From assembly GCA_026400105.1 (NCBI GenBank), contig JAPLPQ010000057.1:1-45666 (forward strand): DNA of 45,666 nucleotides. Direction: 5' to 3'. Origin of the DNA: Burkholderiales bacterium (GTDB lineage: Bacteria; Pseudomonadota; Gammaproteobacteria; Burkholderiales; Burkholderiaceae_C). Positions within the stretch are counted from its first letter, which is position 1, and every line of letters starts with the position of its first letter. Positions 8,757-18,097 of the stretch are shown in pieces. Both the position numbers and the translations under genes were made by a program. Below the pieces are notes generated by a model. It worked only from the letters and a program-made list of their open reading frames with translations. It ran no database searches and was not told the DNA's origin.

Positions 8757-10385
8757 ATGAACTCCAAACCTACCTCCGGCGCCGACATCACCGACTGGCG
8801 CCCCGAAGACGATGCCTTCTGGAACGCCAGCGGCAAGCGCACCGCCTACCGCAACCTCTGGATCTCGGTGCCGGCGCTGCTGTGCGGTTTCGCGATCTGG
8901 GGCATGTGGGGCATCATCACGGTGCAAATGCTCAATCTGGGCTTTCCGTTCAGCAAGGACCAACTGTTCTCGCTGACCGCGATTGCCGGCCTGGCCGGCG
9001 CGACCATGCGCATCCCGGCCTCCTTCCTGGTCCGGCTCGCCGGCGGGCGCAACACCATCTTCCTGACCACGGCCATGCTGCTGGCGCCGGCGCTGGGCAC
9101 CGGCATCGCGCTGCAGCATCCCGAATGGCCGCTCTGGGTGTTCCAGCTGATGGCACTCTGGTCGGGTGTGGGCGGCGGCAACTTCGCCTCCTCGATGGCC
9201 AACATCGGCACCTTCTTCCCCAAGCGCCTGCAGGGCACTGCGCTGGGCCTCAACGCCGGCCTGGGCAACTTCGGCGTCACGACCATGCAGATCGTGATCC
9301 CGCTGGTCATGACGGTCAGCCTGTTCGGCGGCCTGGGCGGCGAGCCGATGACGCTGGTCAAGGACAGCGGCTGGATCCTCGGCAAGATCGCCGCCGGCAC
9401 CCCGACCTGGATCCAGAACGCGGGCTTTGCCTGGCTGCTGTCGCTGATTCCGCTGTCGGCGCTGTGCTTTTTCGGCATGAACAACCTGAGCTCGGTCTCG
9501 CCCAACATCGGCAGCACCCTGGCCGCCTTCGTCAAGATCATCTGGCTCTACACCCTGTCCTTCCTGCCGGCCGGCATCGGCCTCTACCTCTACCTGCCCA
9601 AGCCGACCGGCCTGGGCCTGCTCAGCATGTGGCTGGTGATGCCGCTGATCATCGTGAGCACCCTGATGCTGATGAAGTTCACCGCCTTCGGCACCATGAA
9701 GGACAACATCGCCAAGCAGTTCGCGATCTTCGGCAACAAGCACACCTGGTCGATGACCGCGCTCTACATCGTGACCTTCGGCTCCTTCATCGGCTTCTCG
9801 ATGGCGCTGCCGCTGTCGATCACGGTGATCTTCGGCATCAGCCACCTGCCCGACGCCGCCGGCGTGATGCAGCACACGCTGAAGAACCCGAACGCGCCCT
9901 CGGCGCTGACCTATGCCTGGATCGGCCCCTTCATCGGTGCGGCGGTGCGCCCGCTCGGCGGCTGGATCTCGGACAAGCTCGGCGGCTCGATCGTGACCCA
10001 GGTGATCTCGGTCGTGATGGCGCTGGCCTCGGTCGCGGTCGGCTACGTGATGCTGCAGGCCTACCAGTCGGCCCAGCCCGAGCAGTATTTCCTGCCCTTC
10101 ATGCTGCTGTTCGTGCTGCTGTTCACGGCCAGCGGCATCGGCAACGGATCGACCTTTCGCACCATCGCGATGATCTTCGACCGCCAGCAGGCCGGCCCCG
10201 TGCTGGGCTGGACCTCGGCCATCGCCGCCTACGGCGCCTTCGTCGCGCCGGTCGTGATCGGCGACCAGATCAAGGCCGGCACGCCGCAGGTCGCGATGTA
10301 TGGCTTTGCCGTCTTCTACGCCCTGTGCCTGGTGCTGAACTGGTGGTTCTACCTGCGCGCCGGCTCCGAGATCAAGAACCCCTGA
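8757..10385 (+). CDS. narK: Nitrate/nitrite MFS transporter NarK2 type
   Basis: The product is 542 residues with an ATG after GAGGCAACC. It has a hydrophilic N-terminus of about 38 residues (ITDWRPEDDAFW) found in NarK2-type proteins, then about 12 to 14 membrane helices. The two nitrate signatures are visible as GVGGGNFASSMANIGTFFPKRLQGTALGLNAGLGNFG and, in degenerate form, in the C-terminal half. The loop RIPASFLVRLAGGR matches the helix 2-3 region. NarK2-type carriers exchange external nitrate for internal nitrite, which suits respiratory nitrate reduction on the cytoplasmic face by NarGHI. narG starts 49 bp downstream. Confidence 0.92.
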   Translation: MNSKPTSGADITDWRPEDDAFWNASGKRTAYRNLWISVPALLCGFAIWGMWGIITVQMLNLGFPFSKDQLFSLTAIAGLAGATMRIPASFLVRLAGGRNTIFLTTAMLLAPALGTGIALQHPEWPLWVFQLMALWSGVGGGNFASSMANIGTFFPKRLQGTALGLNAGLGNFGVTTMQIVIPLVMTVSLFGGLGGEPMTLVKDSGWILGKIAAGTPTWIQNAGFAWLLSLIPLSALCFFGMNNLSSVSPNIGSTLAAFVKIIWLYTLSFLPAGIGLYLYLPKPTGLGLLSMWLVMPLIIVSTLMLMKFTAFGTMKDNIAKQFAIFGNKHTWSMTALYIVTFGSFIGFSMALPLSITVIFGISHLPDAAGVMQHTLKNPNAPSALTYAWIGPFIGAAVRPLGGWISDKLGGSIVTQVISVVMALASVAVGYVMLQAYQSAQPEQYFLPFMLLFVLLFTASGIGNGSTFRTIAMIFDRQQAGPVLGWTSAIAAYGAFVAPVVIGDQIKAGTPQVAMYGFAVFYALCLVLNWWFYLRAGSEIKNP

Positions 10386-10434
10386 GCGCCTGCGCTCCGT
10401 CCCATCCCTTTCCATTTGAACAAGGCCAGTCACC

Positions 10435-13400
10435 ATGAGTCACTTTCTTGACCGTCTGACGCACTTCAAGCTGCCCCAGGAAACCTATTCCGGCCGCCAC
10501 GGTGTCGCCACCAACGAGGACCGCACCTGGGAGGATGCCTACCGCAACCGCTGGGCCCACGACAAGATCGTGCGCTCGACCCACGGCGTCAACTGCACGG
10601 GTTCCTGCTCGTGGAAGATCTATGTCAAGGGCGGCATCGTCACCTGGGAGACCCAGCAGACCGACTACCCGCGCACGCGCTGGGACATGCCGAACCACGA
10701 GCCGCGCGGCTGCGCCCGTGGCGCCTCCTACAGCTGGTATCTGTATTCCGCCAACCGGGTCAAGTACCCGATGGTGCGCGGGCGCCTGCTCGAGCGCTGG
10801 CGCGCCGCGCTCAAGGTCGCCAAGACCCCGGTCGATGCCTGGGCCTTGATCGCCGACGACGACGCGGCCCGGCGCGACTACCAGCAGGTGCGCGGCCTGG
10901 GCGGCTTCGTGCGTTCGAGCTGGGAAGAGGTCAACCAGCTGATCGCCAGCGCCAACGTCTACACGATCAAGAAGCATGGTGCCGACCGCATCATCGGCTT
11001 CTCGCCGATTCCGGCCATGTCCATGGTCAGCTATGCGGCCGGCTCGCGCTACCTGTCGCTGATCGGCGGCGTCTGCATGAGCTTCTACGACTGGTACTGC
11101 GACCTGCCGCCCTCGAGCCCGCAGATCTGGGGCGAGCAGACCGACGTGGCCGAATCGGCCGACTGGTACAACTCCAGCTTCATCATCGCCTGGGGCTCCA
11201 ACATCCCCCAGACCCGCACCCCCGACGCCCATTTCTTCACCGAGGCGCGCTACAAGGGCACCAAGACGGTCGCGGTCACGCCCGACTATTCCGAAGTCGC
11301 CAAGCTGTCCGACCTCTGGCTGCATCCCAAGCAGGGCACCGATGCCGCGCTCGCGATGGCGATGGGCCATGTCGTGCTCAAGGAGTTCTACTTCAAGGAC
11401 GGCGGCCAGGGCCGCAGCGCCTACTTCGACGATTACGCGCGCCGCTACACCGACCTGCCGCTGCTGGTGATGCTCAAGGAGCACCAGCTCGCCGATGGTT
11501 CCACCACCCTGGTGCCCGACCGCTACCTGCGCGCCAGCGACTTCAGCGGCCAGTTTGGCCAGGACAACAACCCCGAGTGGAAGACCCTGGCCTTCGACAC
11601 CAGCGGCAACCCGGTGCTGCCGAACGGCTCGATCGGTTTCCGCTGGGGCGAGAAGCTCGAGGAGGGCGAACTCGCCAAGTGGAACCTGGAGTCCAAGGAG
11701 GCGCGCCAGGGCCAGCAGGTCAAGCTCAAGCTGTCGGTGGTCGAGGACGGCGCGCAGCCGCACGAGATCGCCGACGTGGCCTTCCCCTATTTCGGTGGCG
11801 TCGAGACGCCCAACTTCCCGGCCAACGCGGCCCAGGGCGAGATCAACCGCGCCAAGGTGCCGGCTGTGCGCCTGGACCTGGTCGGGCAGGGCGGCGAGTC
11901 GCGCTCGGCCCTGGTCGCGACGGTGTTCGACCTGCAGGTCGCGCAGTACGGCATCGACCGCGGCTTTGGCAGCGGTGCCATCGACTACGACGACAACGTT
12001 CCCTACACCCCGGCCTGGCAGGAGTCGATCACCGGCGTGCCGCGCGACCAGGTCATCACCGTCGCGCGCCAGTTCGCCGACAACGCCGACAAGACCCATG
12101 GCAAGTCCATGGTCATCATCGGCGCGGCGATGAACCACTGGTACCACGCCGACATGAACTACCGTGGCGTCATCAACATGCTGATGATGTGCGGCTGCAT
12201 CGGCCAGAGCGGCGGCGGCTGGGCCCACTATGTCGGCCAGGAAAAGCTGCGTCCGCAGACCGGCTGGGCGCCGCTGGCCTTCGCGCTCGACTGGATCCGT
12301 CCGTCGCGCCAGATGAACAGCACCAGCTTTTTCTATGCCCACACCGACCAGTGGCGCTACGAGAAGCTCGGCGTCGACGAGGTGCTGTCGCCGCTGGCCG
12401 ACAAGGCCGCCTTCGGCGGCAGCATGATCGACTACAACGTGCGCGCCGAGCGCATGGGCTGGCTGCCGAGCGCGCCCCAGCTCAAGACCCACCCGATGCA
12501 GGTGGTCAAGGACGCCAGCGCCGCCGGCCTCGATGCCAAGGACTATGTGGCGCGCGCGCTCAAGGACGGCTCGCTGCAGATGAGCTGCGAGGACCCGGAT
12601 GCGCCGCAGAACTGGCCGCGCAACATGTTCGTCTGGCGCTCCAACATCCTGGGCTCCTCGGGCAAGGGCCACGAATACTTCCTCAAGCACCTGCTGGGCA
12701 CCAGCAACGGCGTGCAGGGCAAGGACCTGGGCACCGACGAGGCCAAGCCGACCGAGGTCAAGTGGCATGCCCAGGCGCCCGAAGGCAAGCTCGACCTGCT
12801 GGTCACGCTCGACTTCCGCATGAGCACGACCTGCCTCTACTCCGACATCGTGCTGCCGACCGCGAGCTGGTACGAGAAGAACGACCTCAACACCAGCGAC
12901 ATGCACCCCTTCATCCACCCGCTGTCGGCAGCGGTGGACCCGGTCTGGCAGGCCAGGAGCGACTGGGACATCTACAAGGGCTTTGCCCAGGCCTTCTCCG
13001 AGGTCTGTGTCGGCCACCTCGGGGTCGAGAAGGAAGTCGTGCTGACCCCGCTGATGCACGACACGCCGGCCGAGCTGGCGCAGCCGTTCGGCGTGCAGGA
13101 CTGGAAGAAGGGCGAATGCGCGCTGATTCCGGGCAAGACCGCGCCGCAGGTCACGGTGGTCGAGCGTGACTACCCGAACACCTTCAAGCGCTTCACGGCC
13201 CTGGGCCCGCTGATGAACAAGCTCGGCAACGGCGGCAAGGGCATTGCCTGGAAGACCGAGCTCGAAGTCACGCAGCTGGGACAGCTCAACGGCCTGACGC
13301 TGGAAGAAGGCGTGACCCAGGGCATGCCCCGGATCGTGACCGACATCGACGCCTGCGAGGTGATCCTGCAGCTGGCGCCCGAGACCAACGGCCATGTCGC

Positions 13401-14238
13401 CGTCAAGGCCTGGGCAGCGCAGAGCAAGGCCACCGGCCGCGACCATGTGCACCTGGCGATCCATCGCGAGGACGAGAAGATCCGCTACCGCGACATCCAG
13501 GCCCAGCCGCGCAAGATCATCTCCTCGCCGACCTGGAGCGGCATCGAGAGCGAGACCGTCAGCTACAACGCCGGCTACACCAACGTGCACGAGTACATCC
13601 CATGGCGCACGCTGACCGGTCGCCAGCAGTTCTACCAGGATCACCCCTGGATGATCGCCTTCGGCGAGGGCTTCAGCAGCTACCGTCCGCCGGTCGACCT
13701 CAAGACCACGGGCGGCCTGGGCATCAAGTCCAACGGCAATGCCGAGATCCAGCTCAACTTCATCACGCCGCACCAGAAATGGGGCATCCACAGCACCTAC
13801 AGCGACAACCTGCACATGCTGACGCTGAACCGGGGCGGCACCGTGATCTGGCTCAGCGAGGAGGACGCGGCCAAGGTCGGCATCGTCGACAACGACTGGA
13901 TCGAGCTGTTCAACACCAACGGCGCGATCGTCGGCCGCGCGGTGGTGAGCCAGCGCGTCAAGCCCGGCATGACCATGATGTACCACTCGCAGGAGAAGAT
14001 CATCAACACCCCGGGCTCCGAGATCACCGGCGCGCGCGGCGGCATCCACAACTCGGTGACCCGCATCGTGCTCAAGCCGACCCACATGATCGGCGGCTAT
14101 GCGCAGCTGAGCTACGGCTTCAACTACTACGGCACCATCGGCACCAACCGTGACGAGTTCGTCGTGGTGCGCAAGATGAACAAGGTCGACTGGCTCGAAG
14201 AGCCGGCCGGCGCTCCCGCCAGCGCTGCTGGTCACTGA
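10435..14238 (+). CDS. narG: Respiratory nitrate reductase alpha chain NarG (Mo-bisMGD catalytic subunit)
   Basis: The product is 1267 residues, full length for the family. The N-terminal [4Fe-4S] (FS0) site uses His50, Cys54, Cys58 and Cys93 (HGVNCTGSC, then RGCARGASY), the His/3-Cys pattern specific to NarG. The DWYCDLPPSSPQIWGEQTD region around 220-238 includes the Asp that ligates molybdenum in the family. There is no twin-arginine signal, which places the active site in the cytoplasm. It reduces nitrate to nitrite with electrons passed from NarI through NarH. The gene follows narK2 and precedes narH by 26 bp in one operon. The long open frames on the opposite strand here are composition artefacts. 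Confidence 0.98.
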   Translation: MSHFLDRLTHFKLPQETYSGRHGVATNEDRTWEDAYRNRWAHDKIVRSTHGVNCTGSCSWKIYVKGGIVTWETQQTDYPRTRWDMPNHEPRGCARGASYSWYLYSANRVKYPMVRGRLLERWRAALKVAKTPVDAWALIADDDAARRDYQQVRGLGGFVRSSWEEVNQLIASANVYTIKKHGADRIIGFSPIPAMSMVSYAAGSRYLSLIGGVCMSFYDWYCDLPPSSPQIWGEQTDVAESADWYNSSFIIAWGSNIPQTRTPDAHFFTEARYKGTKTVAVTPDYSEVAKLSDLWLHPKQGTDAALAMAMGHVVLKEFYFKDGGQGRSAYFDDYARRYTDLPLLVMLKEHQLADGSTTLVPDRYLRASDFSGQFGQDNNPEWKTLAFDTSGNPVLPNGSIGFRWGEKLEEGELAKWNLESKEARQGQQVKLKLSVVEDGAQPHEIADVAFPYFGGVETPNFPANAAQGEINRAKVPAVRLDLVGQGGESRSALVATVFDLQVAQYGIDRGFGSGAIDYDDNVPYTPAWQESITGVPRDQVITVARQFADNADKTHGKSMVIIGAAMNHWYHADMNYRGVINMLMMCGCIGQSGGGWAHYVGQEKLRPQTGWAPLAFALDWIRPSRQMNSTSFFYAHTDQWRYEKLGVDEVLSPLADKAAFGGSMIDYNVRAERMGWLPSAPQLKTHPMQVVKDASAAGLDAKDYVARALKDGSLQMSCEDPDAPQNWPRNMFVWRSNILGSSGKGHEYFLKHLLGTSNGVQGKDLGTDEAKPTEVKWHAQAPEGKLDLLVTLDFRMSTTCLYSDIVLPTASWYEKNDLNTSDMHPFIHPLSAAVDPVWQARSDWDIYKGFAQAFSEVCVGHLGVEKEVVLTPLMHDTPAELAQPFGVQDWKKGECALIPGKTAPQVTVVERDYPNTFKRFTALGPLMNKLGNGGKGIAWKTELEVTQLGQLNGLTLEEGVTQGMPRIVTDIDACEVILQLAPETNGHVAVKAWAAQSKATGRDHVHLAIHREDEKIRYRDIQAQPRKIISSPTWSGIESETVSYNAGYTNVHEYIPWRTLTGRQQFYQDHPWMIAFGEGFSSYRPPVDLKTTGGLGIKSNGNAEIQLNFITPHQKWGIHSTYSDNLHMLTLNRGGTVIWLSEEDAAKVGIVDNDWIELFNTNGAIVGRAVVSQRVKPGMTMMYHSQEKIINTPGSEITGARGGIHNSVTRIVLKPTHMIGGYAQLSYGFNYYGTIGTNRDEFVVVRKMNKVDWLEEPAGAPASAAGH

Positions 14239-14264
14239 ACGCCCGGTCGAAACAGGAGAAATAC

Positions 14265-15797
14265 ATGAAAGTACGCGCACAGATCGGCATGGTGCTGAAC
14301 CTGGACAAGTGCATTGGTTGCCACACCTGCTCGGTGACCTGCAAGAACGTCTGGACCAGCCGCCCCGGCGTCGAATACGCCTGGTTCAACAACGTCGAGT
14401 CCAAGCCCGGCATCGGCTACCCGAAGGAATGGGAAAACCAGGACAAGTGGAACGGCGGCTGGACCCGCAAGGCCGACGGCAGCCTGCAGCCGCGCCAGGG
14501 CGGCAAATGGTCGCTGCTGATGAAGATCTTCGCCAACCCCAACCTGCCGCAGATCGACGACTACTACGAGCCCTTCACCTTCGACTACGACCATCTGAAG
14601 TCGGCGCCCGAGATGAAGGCGGTGCCGACCGCGCGCCCGCGCAGCCTGATCACGGGCCAGCGCATGGAGAAGATCGAGTGGGGCCCGAACTGGGAGGAAA
14701 TCCTGGGCGGCGAGTTCGCCAAGCGCAGCAAGGACAGCAACTTCGACGGCTTCGAGGCCGCGCAAAAGGCCATGGTGGGGGAGTTCGAGAACACCTTCAT
14801 GATGTACCTGCCGCGCCTGTGCGAGCATTGCCTGAACCCGGCCTGTGTCGCCTCCTGCCCGTCGGGCTCGATCTACAAGCGCGAGGAAGACGGCATCGTC
14901 CTGATCGACCAGGACAAGTGCCGTGGCTGGCGCATGTGCGTCTCGGGCTGCCCGTACAAGAAGATCTACTACAACTGGAAGAGCGGCAAGGCCGAGAAAT
15001 GCATCTTCTGCTACCCGCGCATCGAGGCCGGTCAGCCGACCGTCTGCTCCGAGACCTGCGTCGGCCGCATCCGCTATCTGGGCGTGCTGCTCTATGACGC
15101 CGACCGCATCGCCGAAGCCGCCAGCGTCGAGAAGGAAACCGACCTCTACCAGGCCCAGCTCGACATCTTCCTGGATCCGAACGACCCGCAGGTGATCGCG
15201 CAGGCCCGCGCCGACGGCATCCCCGACAGCTGGATGGAGTCGGCCCGCCGGAGCCCGGTCTACAAGATGGCGGTCGAGTGGAAGGTCGCGCTGCCGCTGC
15301 ACCCTGAATACCGCACGCTGCCGATGGTCTGGTATGTGCCGCCGCTGTCACCGATCACGGCCGCCGCCAACGCCGGGCGGATCGGCATCAACGGCGAGAT
15401 CCCGGATGTCAGCCAGCTGCGCATCCCGCTCAAGTACCTGGCCAACCTGCTGACGGCCGGCGACACCGTGCCGGTGGCACGCGCGCTCGAGCGCATGCTG
15501 GCGATGCGCGCCTACCAGCGCAGCAAGCATGTCGACGGCGTGGTCAACCAGGAGGTGCTCGACCAGTCCCAGCTCAGCGTGGCCGAGGTCGAGGACATGT
15601 ACCAGACGATGGCGATCGCCAACTACGAGGACCGCTTCGTGATCCCGACCTCGCACCGCGAATACGCCGAGAACGCCTTCGACGTGCGCGGCGGCTGCGG
15701 CTTCAGCTTTGGCAACGGCTGCTCCGAGGGCGAGACCGAGCTCAGCCTGTTCGGCAGCTCGAAGAAGCGCACCATTCCGATCAAGCTGGGAGCCTGA
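14265..15797 (+). CDS. narH: Respiratory nitrate reductase beta chain NarH (four Fe-S clusters)
   Basis: The product is 510 residues with an AGGAG site eight bases before the ATG. Four Cys clusters are visible: CIGCHTCSVTC near the start; CEHCLNPACVASCP; CRGWRMCVSGCP; and CIFCYP followed by CSETC. In the third, a Trp replaces one Cys, which is the family mark of the [3Fe-4S] cluster. The protein carries electrons from NarI haem to NarG on the cytoplasmic side of the membrane. The stop is one base before the narJ ATG, so translation is probably coupled. Confidence 0.98.
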   Translation: MKVRAQIGMVLNLDKCIGCHTCSVTCKNVWTSRPGVEYAWFNNVESKPGIGYPKEWENQDKWNGGWTRKADGSLQPRQGGKWSLLMKIFANPNLPQIDDYYEPFTFDYDHLKSAPEMKAVPTARPRSLITGQRMEKIEWGPNWEEILGGEFAKRSKDSNFDGFEAAQKAMVGEFENTFMMYLPRLCEHCLNPACVASCPSGSIYKREEDGIVLIDQDKCRGWRMCVSGCPYKKIYYNWKSGKAEKCIFCYPRIEAGQPTVCSETCVGRIRYLGVLLYDADRIAEAASVEKETDLYQAQLDIFLDPNDPQVIAQARADGIPDSWMESARRSPVYKMAVEWKVALPLHPEYRTLPMVWYVPPLSPITAAANAGRIGINGEIPDVSQLRIPLKYLANLLTAGDTVPVARALERMLAMRAYQRSKHVDGVVNQEVLDQSQLSVAEVEDMYQTMAIANYEDRFVIPTSHREYAENAFDVRGGCGFSFGNGCSEGETELSLFGSSKKRTIPIKLGA

Positions 15798-15798
15798 G

Positions 15799-16500
15799 AT
15801 GCCGATCTTCCCGTCCCGTCCCGTCCCCGCCGTCCATACGCTGCGCGTGCTCGCGCACCTGCTGCGCTACCCCGACGCCGAACTGCGCGCCCACCTGCGC
15901 GAACTCAGCGAGGCGCTGCAAGCCGAGCGCGCGCTGGGCAGCTCGCGCCTGGCCGAGCTCGATGCCCTGCTGCTGCGCCTGGGCGCGCTCGATCCGCTGC
16001 GGGTCGAGAGCGACTATGTCGAGCTGTTCGACCGCGGCCACAGCACCTCCTTGCACCTGTTCGAGCATGTGCATGGCGACTCGCGCGATCGCGGCCCGGC
16101 CATGATCGACCTGATCCAGACCTACGAGCAGGCCGGCCTGCTGCTGGGCGACGACGAGCTGCCCGACCACCTGCCGGTGCTGCTCGAGTTCGCCTCGACC
16201 CAGCCCGCGCCCCAGGCGCGCGAGTTCCTCGGCGAGATCGCGCATATCGTGCGCGTGATCTTCAGCGCGCTGCTCAAGCGCCACAGCCCCTACGCCAGCG
16301 TGCTGGCGGCGGTGCTGGACCTGGCCGGAGAAAAGGCCGAGCCGGTCCCGGTCGCCGCCGATCCCGAAATCGACGAGAGCTGGGCCGAGCCCGAGGCCTT
16401 CGACGGCTGCAGCAGCGCCGGCCAGGCCAAGCCCGGTGCGGCGCAACCGATCCGCATTGTCAAGACTTCCCCCTCCACCGTTCAAGGAGCGTCGGCATGA
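15799..16500 (+). CDS. narJ: Nitrate reductase assembly chaperone NarJ
   Basis: The product is 233 residues from the ATG that follows the narH stop after one base; a longer upstream frame only overlaps narH. It is an all-helical TorD/NarJ-type chaperone with the typical segments LRVLAHLLRYPDAELR, DYVELFDRGHSTSLHLFEHVHGDSRDRG and DLIQTYEQAGL. It binds apo-NarGH and helps insert the molybdenum cofactor and membrane attachment; it is not part of the final enzyme. The C-terminal 40 residues are Ala/Pro/Glu-rich and probably disordered. The stop overlaps the narI ATG (ATGA). Confidence 0.95.
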   Translation: MPIFPSRPVPAVHTLRVLAHLLRYPDAELRAHLRELSEALQAERALGSSRLAELDALLLRLGALDPLRVESDYVELFDRGHSTSLHLFEHVHGDSRDRGPAMIDLIQTYEQAGLLLGDDELPDHLPVLLEFASTQPAPQAREFLGEIAHIVRVIFSALLKRHSPYASVLAAVLDLAGEKAEPVPVAADPEIDESWAEPEAFDGCSSAGQAKPGAAQPIRIVKTSPSTVQGASA

Positions 16501-17204
16501 ATTCGCTGCACCACTTCCTGTTCAACATCTATCCCTATATCTGCCTGGCGGTGTTCCTGCTCGGCAGCCTGCTGCGCTTCGACCGCGACCAGTACAGCTG
16601 GAAGAGCGACTCGTCCCAGCTGCTGCGCGCCGGCCAGCTGCGCTGGGGCAGCAACCTGTTCCACATCGGGGTGCTGTTCCTGTTCTTCGGTCATAGCGTT
16701 GGCATGCTGACGCCGCATTTCCTCTACGAGCCCTTCATCAGCGCCGGCAACAAGCAGCTGATGGCGATGGTCTCGGGCGGCGTGGCGGGCCTGCTCGGCT
16801 TCATCGGCGTCAGCATCTTGCTGCACCGTCGCCTGTCGGACGAGCGCATCCGCCTCAACTCCAGGACCAGCGACATCGTGCTCCTGTGGCTGCTCTGGGC
16901 CCAGCTGGCGCTGGGTCTGGCGACGATCCCGCTGTCGGCGCAGCATCTGGACGGCAGCATGATGCTGAAATTGGCTGAATGGGCCCAGCGCATCGTGACT
17001 TTCCGCGGCGGCGCGGCCGATCTGCTGGTCGGTGCCGGCTGGGTCTTCCAGACCCACATGGCGCTGGGCATGACGATCTTCCTGGTGTTTCCGTTCACCC
17101 GCCTGGTCCATGTCTGGAGCGGCTTCGGTACCCTGGCCTATGTCGCGCGCCCTTACCAGGTGATGCGCAGCCGTCGCCTGGGCGTTCCCGGCAATCCGCG
17201 CTGA
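16497..17204 (+). CDS. narI: Respiratory nitrate reductase gamma chain NarI (cytochrome b)
   Basis: The product is 235 residues with five membrane helices. The bis-His haem b ligands lie in the pairs NLFHIGVLFLFFGHSVGM (second helix) and QTHMALGMTIFLVFPFTRLVHVWSG (last helix), as expected for NarI. It oxidises quinol at the periplasmic side and passes electrons to NarH. The start overlaps narJ by four bases. The next gene, a parvulin-type isomerase, starts 23 bp downstream. Confidence 0.97.
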   Translation: MNSLHHFLFNIYPYICLAVFLLGSLLRFDRDQYSWKSDSSQLLRAGQLRWGSNLFHIGVLFLFFGHSVGMLTPHFLYEPFISAGNKQLMAMVSGGVAGLLGFIGVSILLHRRLSDERIRLNSRTSDIVLLWLLWAQLALGLATIPLSAQHLDGSMMLKLAEWAQRIVTFRGGAADLLVGAGWVFQTHMALGMTIFLVFPFTRLVHVWSGFGTLAYVARPYQVMRSRRLGVPGNPR

Positions 17205-17227
17205 AGCGCATCTCCAGGAGAGCACAG

Positions 17228-18097
17228 ATGAATTCCATCGAACAGACTGGTTGTGGCAGTGCTTGCAGTTGCGGCAGCGGCGCGGCGGCGGCGATTCCGG
17301 CCAAGCTGGCAGTTTCGGCCATCGAAGCGGCCCCTGCCAGCGTCAACGGCATCGCGCTGCATGGCGTGGGCGAGCAGCTTGGCGCCGAGGCCCTGCGCGA
17401 GCGCGCCTATGCCGAACTGCTGCGCCAGCAGGCGGTGCGGCTGGGCTGGCTGCCCGAGCAGGTCGTCACGCTGGCGCCCGAGCTCGGTGCTGCCGAGCAG
17501 CAGGCGATCGAGTCCATGCTCGAGCGCGAGGTCCTGCTGCCGGAGCCGAGCGAGGAGGCCTGCCAGCGCCACTATGCGGCCAACAAGCCGCAGCATGTGA
17601 TCGACCAGGCGGTCCATCTGCGCCATATCCTGTTCGCGGTCACGCCCGGGGTCGATGTGCAGAAGCTGGCGCAGCGCGCCGAGGCGGCCCTGCACGAGCT
17701 CATGCGCCAGGAAGCCGCGCCGGGCCGCTTCGAGCAGCTCGCGGGCGAACTCTCGAACTGCCCGTCCTCGGCCCAGGGTGGCGATCTGGGCTGGGTCGGA
17801 CCGCATGACTGCGCGCCCGAACTGGCGCAGGCGCTGTTCTTCCAGTCCGAGCCGGGCTTTGGCATCGGCCTGCATCCGCGCCTGGTGCACAGCCGCTATG
17901 GCTTTCACGTCATCGAGCTGCTCGAGCGGCGCAAGGGCCGCCAGCTCGAGTTCGACGCCGTGCGCGACAGCATCGCGGCCCAGCTGGAGCTGCGCTCGCG
18001 CGCGACCGCCTGGCGCCAGTACATGATGCTGCTGGTCGGCCAGGCCGACATCGTCGGACTCGAACTCGAGGGCGCCGACACGCCCCTGGTGCAGTGA
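17228..18097 (+). CDS. PpiC/parvulin-type peptidyl-prolyl isomerase of the nar operon (NifM-like)
   Basis: The product is 289 residues. After a Cys/Gly-rich start (residues 8-17, CGSACSCGSG) comes a helical SurA/NifM-like N-terminal part, then a parvulin domain at about 126-240 with HLRHILFAV, ELSNCPSSAQGGDLGWVG and SRYGFHVIELLERR. There is no signal peptide, so it acts in the cytoplasm. Isomerases of this kind follow narI in many beta- and gamma-proteobacterial nar operons and are assumed to help fold nitrate reductase, as NifM does for NifH. The N-terminal cysteines could bind metal; this is unproven. The stop overlaps the carbonic anhydrase start (TGATG). Confidence 0.88.
   Translation: MNSIEQTGCGSACSCGSGAAAAIPAKLAVSAIEAAPASVNGIALHGVGEQLGAEALRERAYAELLRQQAVRLGWLPEQVVTLAPELGAAEQQAIESMLEREVLLPEPSEEACQRHYAANKPQHVIDQAVHLRHILFAVTPGVDVQKLAQRAEAALHELMRQEAAPGRFEQLAGELSNCPSSAQGGDLGWVGPHDCAPELAQALFFQSEPGFGIGLHPRLVHSRYGFHVIELLERRKGRQLEFDAVRDSIAAQLELRSRATAWRQYMMLLVGQADIVGLELEGADTPLVQ

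Noticed and set aside
7449-14280. Very long open frames on the minus strand opposite narK1/narK2 and narG (995 and 1302 codons).
   Set aside because: They mirror the high-GC codon pattern of the plus-strand nar genes, encode Asp/Gly/His/Arg-rich nonsense, and the plus-strand products are clearly full-length known enzymes.
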